Of a DNA stretch of 64,000 nt, positions 8,855 to 17,433 are shown in pieces. This stretch comes from CATQHP01 sp965205595. GTDB lineage: Bacteria; Acidobacteriota; Terriglobia; Bryobacterales; UBA6623. The notes under the pieces are model-generated. The model ran no database searches, was not told the origin of the DNA, and was given only the letters and a program-made list of their open reading frames with translations. The position numbers and the translations under genes were made by a program. How positions within the stretch are numbered: the stretch's first letter is position 1; each line of letters begins with the position of its first letter. The stretch spans positions 21,851-85,850 of the forward strand of contig CBDBHI010000048.1 in NCBI GenBank assembly GCA_965205595.1, given 5' to 3'.

Positions 8855-10432
8855 ATGCTGAAACTAGCGTTACTGGCACTCTTCGGTCCAATCCTGGCCG
8901 CGCAACACTTCCATACGTCAATCGGCGTCACCGAGAATGGCAGTCCCATCCGCGCGGTCGTCGCTTGGGAGTCGCTGAAATTCGAGTCTCCGGCGTCCAC
9001 AGTGCTGCTCATTGGCGGTCTGGACGGCAGCGCCGCGTCGACTGTTCTAGTAAACGAATTTCTTCGCAGCAGTTTCGACAACGAAACCTTCGCGATTTCT
9101 GCAATTCCCAACGGGTCGCCAGATGGCAATGTCGTTGATGCCTTCCCACCGAAGGGATTGGCATATGGCGAGGGCAACCCCGAAGCTCACTACCTTTGGC
9201 GATTTATCGGGATGCACGCGCCAGACCTAGTCGTCGAGGTCCGCGGCTCGCAGGGCGTCGGTGGTCTGACCCAGGCGCTGATGGCCGGCAATCCGCCTGC
9301 TGGCGTCGGCTCCGTTCCGGTTCGCTCGGTGGTTGTCGGCGAAGCCGACGGATCCGCCGTTTCCATGACGCACTTCGTCGAATCGGCGCTCGCGGAATTG
9401 GCTGCAACGGGTCGCGCATCCTCGGCGCGGCACGAGATGCGTCGGCGTTTAGATCGAGACCCGGTTTCAATCGCCAAACAACTCGAGACGGCCTACGGAC
9501 ACCAACTCGACCAGGTCGCCTACATTCCAGCGCTAGCCCTGGTCGGGCGAATGCGCCTCGGAGACGTTGAGGGTTCGAGCCGTGTCGGAGACATCGAGCG
9601 AATCGTCGCACCGTATTTAGCCGGAAAGCCATCGATGGACGAGCGTGTCTCCGGCAGCACCCTCTCAGGACACATCGTTTTCGCCGATCTCTACGAGCGC
9701 ACCGGCAAATCCTTGTATCTCGACCTTGCGCGTAACGCGGCCGACCTCGGCTTCAACGACGACGGCTCGATGAAAGAGTCGATGCCCTTTCACAACGAGA
9801 TGAGCGACTCCGTATTTATGGGCTGCGCCATCCTCGCGCGCGTCGGACGGCTGACTGGCGAAGCGCGCTACTTCGAGATGGCGTTGAAGCACCTGCGATT
9901 CATGCAAAATCTCGATTTGCGCGACGACGGGCTGTACCGGCACTCGCCGCTTGACGAGGCTGCCTGGGGGCGCGGCAACGGTTTTCCGGCGCTGGGCCTC
10001 GCTCTCGCGCTTTCGGACTGGCCGCAAGACCGGCCTGGGCGCAGCGAAGTACTCGACGCGTTTCAAGCACACATGACGGCCCTCGTGCGGCATCAGGACG
10101 AGACCGGCACGTGGCATGAAGTGATTGATCGCGCTGAAAGTTACCGAGAGTTCACGGCGACTGCAATGATAAATTTTGCAATAACCCGAGGGCTGCGGCG
10201 CGGCTGGTTGAGCCGACGCGAATTCGAGTCAGTCGCCGACCGAGGGTGGTACGCCCTGAAAACGCGCATCGCGCCAGACGCATCACTTGTGGACGTCTGC
10301 CGCAGTACCGGCAGACAGCCCAGCCTGCGAGCTTACTACGATCGCGAAGCCATCCTGGGGCGAGACGATCGCGGTGGTGCAATGGCCCTGCTGACCACCA
10401 CGGAGCGCGCCGACTGGCAGCGTGAACGCTAA
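8855..10432 (+). CDS. Secreted fusion: degenerate M14 peptidase-like domain plus GH105/GH88-type hydrolase
   Basis: The 525-residue product starts with a signal peptide (MLKLALLALFGPILA). Residues about 25-200 look like a zinc carboxypeptidase fold: STVLLIGGLDGS sits where M14 proteins have the HGxE zinc site, and IPNGSPDGN and DLVVEVRG follow in the right order, but the zinc ligands are missing. Residues about 215-520 are an (alpha/alpha)6 barrel with NEMSDSVFM and WGRGNGFPALG (about 371), typical of unsaturated rhamnogalacturonyl hydrolases. The open frame begins at 8828 with a TTG; ATG 8855 is preferred because the signal peptide begins there. The product would cleave unsaturated uronyl ends of pectin-like polymers. 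Confidence 0.75.
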   Translation: MLKLALLALFGPILAAQHFHTSIGVTENGSPIRAVVAWESLKFESPASTVLLIGGLDGSAASTVLVNEFLRSSFDNETFAISAIPNGSPDGNVVDAFPPKGLAYGEGNPEAHYLWRFIGMHAPDLVVEVRGSQGVGGLTQALMAGNPPAGVGSVPVRSVVVGEADGSAVSMTHFVESALAELAATGRASSARHEMRRRLDRDPVSIAKQLETAYGHQLDQVAYIPALALVGRMRLGDVEGSSRVGDIERIVAPYLAGKPSMDERVSGSTLSGHIVFADLYERTGKSLYLDLARNAADLGFNDDGSMKESMPFHNEMSDSVFMGCAILARVGRLTGEARYFEMALKHLRFMQNLDLRDDGLYRHSPLDEAAWGRGNGFPALGLALALSDWPQDRPGRSEVLDAFQAHMTALVRHQDETGTWHEVIDRAESYREFTATAMINFAITRGLRRGWLSRREFESVADRGWYALKTRIAPDASLVDVCRSTGRQPSLRAYYDREAILGRDDRGGAMALLTTTERADWQRER

Positions 10433-10477
10433 TCGCGCGACGCTACGGCGATTGTGTGTTATCACGGTTCCTAGTAC

Positions 10478-11377
10478 TTAGTTGCGTAAGTTAGAATATT
10501 TACTGGCGAGGGGGCGAGGGGCGACGACGGTCTTGGTCCATTCGAACGGAGTAGCCTTGGAGTTGTAGACGCGGACGAAGCTGTGATGGCCTCGCGCACC
10601 TGCCGGGGGGAAGTGACTCGCCCCCCGCAAGGCGCGGCGGCTCAGAATCGAAAACCACACCTCAACCTGATTCATCCACGAACTGTAGGTCGGCGTGTAG
10701 TGAAAATGGATGTTCGCATGACGTTGCAGCCAGCGGTCATTTTTGGGCTTGTGAGTGTTCAAGTTATCCAAGATGATGTGGAGCCTTCGTGGATGGCCGC
10801 GATGTGGTTCATGAAGTCGAGAAACTCGCGACGCCGTCGGCGCCAATATCCGGCGATGATGAATCCGGTAGCCACTTCCAGCGCGGCGAAAAGCGGCGTC
10901 GTGCCGTGCCGCCTGTAGCCGTGCGAGAAGCCCGTCAAGGCCTTGCCGTTGGGCAAGCGTAGCCAGCCCTGCGCTCGCAAGGCCTGGATGCTCGGCTTCT
11001 CGTCGACCGCGAGCACCACGGCGTTTTCCGGCGGGCTGAGGTAGAGTCCCAATGTCGGCGGCCTTGCGAGCGAACTCCGGGTCGGTTGACAAACACCAAC
11101 TGCGCCGCCGCCGCAAGGACACGCCGAGCTGCCGCAGTACGCGCCAGACTTGATGCTTGCTGAATCCGCGAGCAGTTCGCCTGCGTGCCCTTCGGGCGGA
11201 GCTTCGACGAGTTGGCAGAGGATGCGTTTGCGCGTCGCTTGGTCGTACCGCGCGGGCCTGCCGGAACGCGCTTGATCGCATAATCCCGCGACGTTGCTGG
11301 GCGAAGCGGGTGCGCCATTTGTCGGCGGTCGAGGTAGCGGCGGCCGCCGGCAGCACAATGCGAGCGCGCTCCACCAT
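10478..11377 (-). pseudogene. Broken IS630-family transposase
   Basis: An IS630-type DDE transposase is recognisable only by joining frames. The helix-turn-helix part (FSKHQVWRVLRQLGVSLRRRR) is in one frame, the first Asp (VVLAVDEKPSIQALRAQGW) in another, and the second Asp and Glu (IILDNLNTH, SSWMNQVEVWFS) back in the first frame. At least two frameshifts separate them, near 11060 and near 10785, plus more in the N-terminal part. The element cannot make an active product. Terminal repeats were not resolved. It lies between the GH105 gene and the orphan antitoxin. Confidence 0.85.
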
Positions 11378-11425
11378 GCGCCGTTCGGATCACGTTCAGT
11401 CGTTACTAGATCGTGATATCACCAG

Positions 11426-11650
11426 ATGATTCGCACCCAGATCAGTCTTGAGGAGGTCGACTACCAGAGCGCAAAGGCAGAGGCCAAGCGGTTGGGAATT
11501 TCTGTAGCTGCGTTCATCCATCGAGCGATTCGCGATAAGCTTGCCAGGGACTCAGCCAAACCATGGATGAGATATGCCGGAATCGTGACGTCTGGCGATC
11601 CAAAATCGAGCCTCTCCGTCGACGAGATGGTGTACGGCCGCAACGACTGA
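11426..11650 (+). CDS. VapB-like ribbon-helix-helix antitoxin, orphan
   Basis: A 74-residue protein with an N-terminal ribbon-helix-helix (MIRTQISLEEVDYQSAK, then AKRLGISVAAFIHRAI) and a C-terminus ending SVDEMVYGRND, a shape typical of type II antitoxins paired with PIN-domain toxins. A toxin gene would normally overlap the stop; here only a short toxin-like stub follows (see findings) before a gene on the opposite strand. It either regulates itself alone or is a remnant. The dead IS630 copy ends just upstream. Confidence 0.7.
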   Translation: MIRTQISLEEVDYQSAKAEAKRLGISVAAFIHRAIRDKLARDSAKPWMRYAGIVTSGDPKSSLSVDEMVYGRND

Positions 11651-11724
11651 CGCCAGCCTCGACGCTTCTGCGCTAACTGCATTTTTGGATACGTCGGACA
11701 GCTAGCACTCGCTCTTTGCAACGC

Positions 11725-12738
11725 TTATTCGAATCTCGCCGGCTCCCCATGAGCGGCGCGTGAGCGCTTCATCGCTAGAACCATGCGGATAGCCTCGGCC
11801 GAGTCTTCGGGTCGGCAGACCTCGGGCGCCTGACCGGCTTCGCAGGCATCGACGAATGCTTGTAGCTCTCCGACAAAGCCGTCGGTATGCGGCAGTTCGA
11901 CTTCGTCCACAGTACCGTCGGTTCGGTGTAGCCTGACGCCTGATTTGTCCGAACTGAAATCCAACGTCCCGCCGTCGCAGAGAATCGTAAATTCCATCGA
12001 AAAAGGATAGCTCTCGGCGTGGTGCCAGCCACCGCTCACGATTATTGGAACCCCGTCGCCGTAGTCGAGTTGAGCCTCGACGAAGTCAATGCCGCCCTCA
12101 AGATCTTCGTGCCCAACCGCGCGTATCGAGTGCGGCTTTCCGAACAGATGTTGGCAGAAGTCGAAGTCGTGGATCAACAGATCCATAGCCCCCCCGCCGC
12201 TGCGCTCAGGGTCTTTGAGCCAACGTCCCCACGCCGGGGCCGCGCATTTCCGGCGGAACGTCGCGGCACGCACGGGCCCGACTTCACCGGAAAGCACCAA
12301 GCGGCGAGCCGTCATGTACTCGGGAAAAAACCGCAGCACCTGCGCGACCATCAGCACGCGATCAGCTTCATTGGCCGCCGCAATCATCGCATCGCAGTCC
12401 TCCGCGGTTACGGCCATCGGCTTTTCGACAAGCACGTGCTTGCCCGCCGCGAGGGCTTTGAGCGTCAGGGGTGCGTGCAGATAAGTGGGCGTGCAGAGAT
12501 CGACGGCCTCAACGTTGGGGTCGGCGATCAGCTCGTCGGCGGTCTTGTAGAGCGCCGCCGCGGAAAAGTCATAAGTGCCCCCACCTCGGTCGAGGTTGCC
12601 GCTTATCGCTGACAGGTCACCCGACAGTTTCGTAGGGTCGGAACTCGATACCGCCGCCAGTTCAAACCCGTCGACCTTTTGGTAGGCCTCGAGGTGGGTA
12701 CTCCCCATGAACCCCAGCCCGACTACGCCGATTCTCAT
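11725..12738 (-). CDS. Gfo/Idh/MocA-family NAD(P)-dependent oxidoreductase
   Basis: A 337-residue protein with an N-terminal Rossmann fold (IGVVGLGFMGSTHLEAY), the family motif HVLVEKPMAVTAEDCDAM near residue 100, and a C-terminal alpha/beta substrate domain. The family oxidises or reduces sugars, inositols and related compounds; the substrate cannot be read from sequence. An AGGAGA ribosome site precedes the ATG. It follows dacB by 35 bases and probably ends the hemB-dacB transcript, though a functional link is not obvious. Confidence 0.88.
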   Translation of the reverse strand: MRIGVVGLGFMGSTHLEAYQKVDGFELAAVSSSDPTKLSGDLSAISGNLDRGGGTYDFSAAALYKTADELIADPNVEAVDLCTPTYLHAPLTLKALAAGKHVLVEKPMAVTAEDCDAMIAAANEADRVLMVAQVLRFFPEYMTARRLVLSGEVGPVRAATFRRKCAAPAWGRWLKDPERSGGGAMDLLIHDFDFCQHLFGKPHSIRAVGHEDLEGGIDFVEAQLDYGDGVPIIVSGGWHHAESYPFSMEFTILCDGGTLDFSSDKSGVRLHRTDGTVDEVELPHTDGFVGELQAFVDACEAGQAPEVCRPEDSAEAIRMVLAMKRSRAAHGEPARFE

Positions 12739-12773
12739 TTGGTCGCTCTCCTAGCTCCGCCTAATATAGCCGC

Positions 12774-14333
12774 TTACTCCGCGGGCGGCGCCGGCGGCGG
12801 TGTGACAATTGCCGCTGCGATCAGGTCGACCAAGCTCCGCACGTATGACGTAGAGATGCCGAAGTTGTTCGCAAATATCGAAAAGGCGAAGGCACGTTCG
12901 TCGGCTGTAGCGACATAGCCGGAAAGCGCCGTTACGTGTGACAACGTGCCGGTCTTGGCAAGGATGCGTCCTTTGGCGGCAGTTCGCGAGAAGCGCCAAT
13001 CGAGAGTGCCATCCTGTCCCGCTACCGGCAAGCTCTCAAGGTAAGTCTTGCGATCAGGCGAGTTCCACATGAAGGCCAGTAGTTTCACGGTGCCGCTTGG
13101 AGTCACGAGGTTGTGGCGCGAGAGGCCCGAACCATCCCGTACAAAATATTCGCCCGGCGCCAGGCCGACTTCCTTAAGAAAGTCACGCATCTCATTAACG
13201 GACGATTGGACGCTGGCAATATTGCGCTCGTGAAGTGCAGCCTCGCGAAGCAGAATTTCGGCGTGAAGGTTCTGGCTCTCTTTGTTGACAACCCGCAGCG
13301 CTTCCCGCAGTGGCGGCGAACTGTGCGTAGCAAATGTCGACTTGTAAGTCTTGGCCGGCAATGGTTCGGCCCGCACTTGCAGATTCGGCACACGGTCAGG
13401 AAGCCGGTGCTCGGATTCGGTCTGGCCACTGATTTCGACGTCGAACGCCTCAAGCTCCTTTCGCAGCGCGGCGGCAGCGTAGCGTGCCGGGTCGTCTGCC
13501 GCCAATTCAAAACTCCTTCCTCGAGAGCGTTGCGAAATTCCTCCGAAAACTACAAGCTCCGATGGGACTGAGCCACGTCGGATGTCCAGCCGGCTTGCCA
13601 CAGTGCGGGTCGCGGCGGTCGAAGTCCGATTGAGAATCGTGAAGTACTCGACCGCGGGAGTGCTCCGGATCCGCGCCCCTCGGCCGGCTCCGCTGCCAGG
13701 TGTGACATGCACCGCAATGAGGTTGTCATTGAATACGAGCGCGCTCACGGGACTGCCGTAATTGAACAGAGTATCTCCGTAGGACCATCCTGGAGGGTAC
13801 GGTTGCCAGACATAGCGCGAGTCATCTCCAACGATGTTGCCGCGGACTTTCCGTACACCCGCGTCGTAGATTTGTCGTGCCAAGTTCTTTATCGGGGCCA
13901 TTCTGTCGTGACCGTATTCGCGGCGACGGTCGTAGGGAATGATTCGGGCCGAGAGATTTGGGTCGCCGCCGCCGACTAGCCGCAGGTCGCCGTCGAGTAG
14001 GCCCGATTCATCAAGCTCGCCATCTGATACGACCGTTGTTGTGAACTGATAATCGGCCCCGAGGCGTCGCAGTGCAAGTGCCGTCGAATAGAGCTTTGCG
14101 TTCGACGCCGGGAGGAAAAGCTTGTCGGAGTTGTGCTCGAAGACGGTCTCGCCGGCCCGAAGATCAACGATCTTGATGCCCCAGAACGCTCGCTGAGCCG
14201 ATGGTCGCTGAAGGATCGCTTCAATCTTGTCCGAGATGAGCGATTCGCGAGACTCGGGCGCCTGTCCCTGTGCAACCGCAAGAGTAAGGATTGCCGTCGT
14301 GATCAGCGCGGTGGTGGGGAGAATCCGCAGCAT
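12774..14333 (-). CDS. dacB: D-alanyl-D-alanine carboxypeptidase/endopeptidase (PBP4, peptidase S13)
   Basis: PBP4-type enzymes trim or cut peptidoglycan cross-links in the periplasm. The 519-residue product has a signal peptide and the three serine-peptidase boxes in order: SNAK (PASNAKLYSTALAL, about residue 78), SGLS (FVRDGSGLSRHN) and KTG (ILAKTGTLSHVTALSGY). The long insert between the first and second boxes is typical of the S13 family. It starts 10 bases after the hemB stop, so the genes are co-transcribed. Confidence 0.93.
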   Translation of the reverse strand: MLRILPTTALITTAILTLAVAQGQAPESRESLISDKIEAILQRPSAQRAFWGIKIVDLRAGETVFEHNSDKLFLPASNAKLYSTALALRRLGADYQFTTTVVSDGELDESGLLDGDLRLVGGGDPNLSARIIPYDRRREYGHDRMAPIKNLARQIYDAGVRKVRGNIVGDDSRYVWQPYPPGWSYGDTLFNYGSPVSALVFNDNLIAVHVTPGSGAGRGARIRSTPAVEYFTILNRTSTAATRTVASRLDIRRGSVPSELVVFGGISQRSRGRSFELAADDPARYAAAALRKELEAFDVEISGQTESEHRLPDRVPNLQVRAEPLPAKTYKSTFATHSSPPLREALRVVNKESQNLHAEILLREAALHERNIASVQSSVNEMRDFLKEVGLAPGEYFVRDGSGLSRHNLVTPSGTVKLLAFMWNSPDRKTYLESLPVAGQDGTLDWRFSRTAAKGRILAKTGTLSHVTALSGYVATADERAFAFSIFANNFGISTSYVRSLVDLIAAAIVTPPPAPPAE

Positions 14334-14343
14334 CGATGGACTC

Positions 14344-15315
14344 TTAGTTCAGTAAGCGCGCCGCCTGCTTAGAGAAATATGTCAGGATCAGGTCGGCGCC
14401 TGCGCGTTTGATCGATGTGAGGCTTTCGATCATGCTGCGTTCTTCATCGAGCCAACCGTTCTTCGCGGCAGCCATGATCATCGCGAATTCGCCGCTCACT
14501 TGGTAGGCGGCGGTGGGCACGTTGAATTCTGTCTTTGCGCGATACAGCACATCAAGAAAGGGCAGCGCGGGCTTGACCATAATCATGTCCGCGCCCTCCT
14601 CGATGTCGGCTGCGATTTCCTTCATTGCCTCGCGCTGATTAGCCGGGTCCATCTGATAGGACCGTCGGTCGCCAAACTGTGGCGTCGAATCCGCCGCGTC
14701 ACGGAAAGGCCCGTAGAACGCCGAAGCGTATTTGGCTGCGTACGACAAGATCGGTGTTTTCTCCTGACCATTGCCGTCGAGAACTGAGCGGATTGCGGCG
14801 ACGCGGCCGTCCATCATGTCAGATGGCGCAATGATATCGGCGCCGGCCTGAGCCTGCGAGAGGGCGGTTCTTGCGAGTAGCTCGAGGCTCTGATCGTTGT
14901 CAACGTCGCCGTCGACGATGCGGCCGCAGTGGCCATGATCGGTGTACTCACACATGCAGGTGTCGGCGATCACCAGCAGGTTTGGCACTTCACGTTTTAG
15001 AGCGCGGATCGCCTCTTGGACGATACCGTGTTCGTCGAATCCACCGGAACCATCAGCGTCTTTACTCGGCGGAATCCCGAATAGAATTACACCGGGAACT
15101 CCTAACGACGCGGTCTCGCGACATTCTTCGACTAGGTTGTCAATCGAGAGATTGAAATTTCCGGGCATCGATGGGATCTCGCGTCGAATGTTTTCACCGG
15201 GACAGACGAAAAGTGGCGAGATAAGGTCGAGGGGCGAGAGGCGAGTTTCTCTGACAGTCGCTCGGAGCAGCGCGGAGTGCCGGAGACGCCGCGGGCGATG
15301 TACCGGGAACGCCAT
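14344..15315 (-). CDS. hemB: Porphobilinogen synthase (delta-aminolevulinate dehydratase)
   Basis: HemB condenses two 5-aminolevulinate molecules into porphobilinogen on the way to haem, consistent with the multiheme cytochromes in this window. The 323-residue product has the zinc site CMCEYTDHGHCG, the lysine-bearing YAAKYASAFYGPFRDA and the Schiff-base lysine in MIMVKPALPFLDVL. The ATG at 15315 is preferred to the upstream start at 15348 because a TACAAT stands only 6 nt before it, suggesting a leaderless mRNA. It diverges from yebC. Confidence 0.95.
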   Translation of the reverse strand: MAFPVHRPRRLRHSALLRATVRETRLSPLDLISPLFVCPGENIRREIPSMPGNFNLSIDNLVEECRETASLGVPGVILFGIPPSKDADGSGGFDEHGIVQEAIRALKREVPNLLVIADTCMCEYTDHGHCGRIVDGDVDNDQSLELLARTALSQAQAGADIIAPSDMMDGRVAAIRSVLDGNGQEKTPILSYAAKYASAFYGPFRDAADSTPQFGDRRSYQMDPANQREAMKEIAADIEEGADMIMVKPALPFLDVLYRAKTEFNVPTAAYQVSGEFAMIMAAAKNGWLDEERSMIESLTSIKRAGADLILTYFSKQAARLLN

Positions 15316-15321
15316 GGGCCT

Positions 15322-15349
15322 ATTGTAGTCGGCTTGAGAAAGGGTCAAC
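15322..15349 (-). promoter_or_regulatory. hemB promoter, leaderless type
   Basis: On the minus strand a TTGACC (15349-15344) is followed 15 bases later by CTACAAT (the -10 at 15327-15322), and the hemB ATG begins 6 nt further on. Transcription starting the usual distance from the -10 would begin at or next to the start codon. The 15-base spacer is shorter than usual. Confidence 0.45.
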
Positions 15350-15459
15350 CCCGGGGCAGGTTTTGATACCCTTAGATTGATTCGCGCGGAAGCCGTGTTT
15401 GGGCCTTGAAATCAGGGCTAAGCGAGGCATTGTGACAGTCGAGGGAGCAAAAAAGAGGA

Positions 15460-16209
15460 ATGTCTGGCCACTCAAAATGGGCGACGATTAAGCACAAGAA
15501 AGCCGCCACGGATGCCAAGCGCGGCAAGGTCTTTACGCGCTTGATTCGTGAAATCCAGATTGCTTCACGGGAGGGTGGTGCCGACACCGAAGCGAATCCG
15601 CGTCTGCGCAGCGCAATCACTGCCGCGAAGTCTCAGTCGATGCCCGCGGACAATATCAAGCGCGCCATCCTGCGCGGTAGCGGACAGCTCGAAGGCGATA
15701 CGCTCGACGAAATCACATACGAAGGCTACGCAGCGGCGGGCGTAGCCGTATTCATGGAAGTGGTGACGGACAACCGCAATCGCACGGTTGCTGAGATCCG
15801 TCATATTTTTTCAAAGAATGGTGGGAATTTAGGCGAGAACGGCAGCGTCGCCTGGATCTTCAATAAGCAAAGTGTGATTGTGGTCGGGCGCTCGAATGTA
15901 GAAGAAGAGACCCTCATGGAGCTGGCGCTCGGCGCCGGCGCGGAAGACCTCAAGGAAGAGGGCGACAATTGGGAGATCGTCTCCCCTCCAGAGGTACACC
16001 ACGCGGTAGTTGAAGCGCTCGACAAGGCAGGCATTCCGATGGAGTCTGCTGAAGTGACCCGTATTCCGTTGAGCACTGTGAAGGTCGAAGGCAAACAGGC
16101 CGGCTCAGTGATTCGAATGATCGAAAAGCTTGAAGAGCAAGACGACGTGCAAGACGTCTACGCGAACTTCGATATCGACGATAGCGAGCTTGAAGCGCTC
16201 ATGGCCTGA
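15460..16209 (+). CDS. yebC: YebC/PmpR-family protein
   Basis: A 249-residue protein beginning MSGHSKWATIKHKKAATDAK, the invariant start of the YebC/TACO1 family, with the internal ANPRLRSAI and MPADNIKRAI blocks. Family members act as DNA-binding regulators or, as shown more recently, help ribosomes at difficult sequences; the role here is not decided by sequence. ruvC follows after 8 bases. This yebC-ruvC linkage is common and suggests co-expression. A GAGGA ribosome site precedes the ATG. Confidence 0.95.
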   Translation: MSGHSKWATIKHKKAATDAKRGKVFTRLIREIQIASREGGADTEANPRLRSAITAAKSQSMPADNIKRAILRGSGQLEGDTLDEITYEGYAAAGVAVFMEVVTDNRNRTVAEIRHIFSKNGGNLGENGSVAWIFNKQSVIVVGRSNVEEETLMELALGAGAEDLKEEGDNWEIVSPPEVHHAVVEALDKAGIPMESAEVTRIPLSTVKVEGKQAGSVIRMIEKLEEQDDVQDVYANFDIDDSELEALMA

Positions 16210-16217
16210 GGCCAACG

Positions 16218-16703
16218 GTGAAAATTTTGGGGATCGATTGCGGGTCCTCTGTCACCGGATTTGGGGTGATCGAAAGTGACGGCCGCAGTCACCGCTCAGT
16301 CGCATACGGTGCGATTCGCACCAAGACGCGAGAGCAGTTCGCCAACAGGTTGAGGACTATCGCGGACGGTCTCGATCGCGTACTTGCCGAGCATCAACCC
16401 CAAGAGATGGTCGTGGAAGGAGTGTTCCACGCCACAAATTCAAAGACCGCGCTGAAGCTTGCCCATGTGAGAGGTGTGGCTCTTCTATGCGGCGCTCGCG
16501 CCGGTCTGTCCGTAGCTGAATATTCGCCACTGGAAATCAAAATGAGTGTTGTTGGGTATGGTCGAGCAGAGAAGGAGCAGGTTCGGATGATGGTTCAATC
16601 GCTGCTTGGGTTGACGGAAACGGTGAGTCCTAATGATGCTTCTGACGCTCTTGCGGCAGCGATTTGTCACGCGAACGCCGTAGCCAGTCGCCGGGGAGGT
16701 TGA
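16218..16703 (+). CDS. ruvC: Holliday junction resolvase RuvC
   Basis: RuvC cuts Holliday junctions made during recombination. The 161-residue product has the RNase-H-like acidic residues: ILGIDCGSSVTGFGV (Asp 6), MVVEGVF (Glu) and SPNDASDALAAAICHA (two Asp). The family usually has VEEVF or IERVF where this protein has VEGVF. The start is GTG at 16218, matching family length. ruvA and ruvB are not adjacent. A small secreted protein gene begins four bases after the stop. Confidence 0.93.
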   Translation: MKILGIDCGSSVTGFGVIESDGRSHRSVAYGAIRTKTREQFANRLRTIADGLDRVLAEHQPQEMVVEGVFHATNSKTALKLAHVRGVALLCGARAGLSVAEYSPLEIKMSVVGYGRAEKEQVRMMVQSLLGLTETVSPNDASDALAAAICHANAVASRRGG

Positions 16704-16707
16704 TGCT

Positions 16708-17325
16708 TTGAATTGTCGCTCACTAGTGTTGCTGGTGGTCTTTGCCACTGGGGTATTCGGGCAAGACCGGATCGTTTTTTCGCGCGTGTTTCCCGGTGCC
16801 ACACCAGCAAGTTTTGAGGCCACACTCGACTCGAGCGGCGACGTGAGCTATACCGAATCGGGTGAAGAGCCCGTAGAATTTCAGATCGCCGCGAGCGAAG
16901 CCGCAGCGCGGTTTGCGCAGGCCAAGGCGCTAGCGTACTTCGCAATCGACTTAGCGACCAAGCGCAAGAATATTGCCTCGAGCGGCAAAAAGATTTTGCG
17001 TTACGAGGCGGATGGCAAAACAAAAGGTGAAGCGAAGTTTGACTATTCGGACGAAGTTGACGCTCGCCAGTTGGTAGCGTGGTTCGTAAAGATTGCTGAG
17101 ACTCAGCAGCACATATTTGAGCTCGAGCGCGTCGCTCGATTCGACCGGCTGGGTATCGACGAGGCGCTAGTTCACCTTGAGAACGCTTTCGAGCGCGACC
17201 GCGTGATCGCGCCCGATCTGCTCGTGCCGATTTTGACGAAGATCAATCTGCAGAAGAACGTTGTCCACGTAGCCCGCGCGCGCGCGGCGGGGCTACTTGA
17301 GCGGATCGAAGCGGCTAAACGCTAG
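16708..17325 (+). CDS. Secreted protein of unknown function
   Basis: A 205-residue product with a signal peptide (MNCRSLVLLVVFATGVFG) and a charged, soluble remainder that I do not recognise. The start is TTG at 16708, with GGGGAGGT eight bases upstream; the ATG at 16703 overlapping the ruvC stop is out of frame. The close spacing implies co-transcription with yebC-ruvC. The C-terminal 60 residues (FDRLGIDEALVHLENAFERD onward) are helical. Export to the periplasm is likely. Confidence 0.7.
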   Translation: MNCRSLVLLVVFATGVFGQDRIVFSRVFPGATPASFEATLDSSGDVSYTESGEEPVEFQIAASEAAARFAQAKALAYFAIDLATKRKNIASSGKKILRYEADGKTKGEAKFDYSDEVDARQLVAWFVKIAETQQHIFELERVARFDRLGIDEALVHLENAFERDRVIAPDLLVPILTKINLQKNVVHVARARAAGLLERIEAAKR

Positions 17326-17390
17326 GATTCTGTCCCACAGAACGACTAGCGTCGATTGTTTGTCAATATATAGCGGTCGAGCCCGCAAAT

Positions 17391-17407
17391 TACCACATTA
17401 TGTGGTA
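17391..17407. repeat. Perfect 17-bp palindrome between convergent genes
   Basis: TACCACAT and ATGTGGTA flank a single T. It lies 65 bases after the secreted-protein gene and 27 bases before the parB stop. A one-base loop rules out an ordinary terminator hairpin; the shape fits a dimeric protein-binding site, though a location between two gene 3' ends is unusual for an operator. Confidence 0.5.
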
Positions 17408-17433
17408 GTTCAAAGCTTCTGCCAGAGAGGTTC

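Noticed and set aside
10433..10520. IS630 terminal inverted repeats
   Set aside because: No convincing inverted pair could be matched between about 10480 and 11400.
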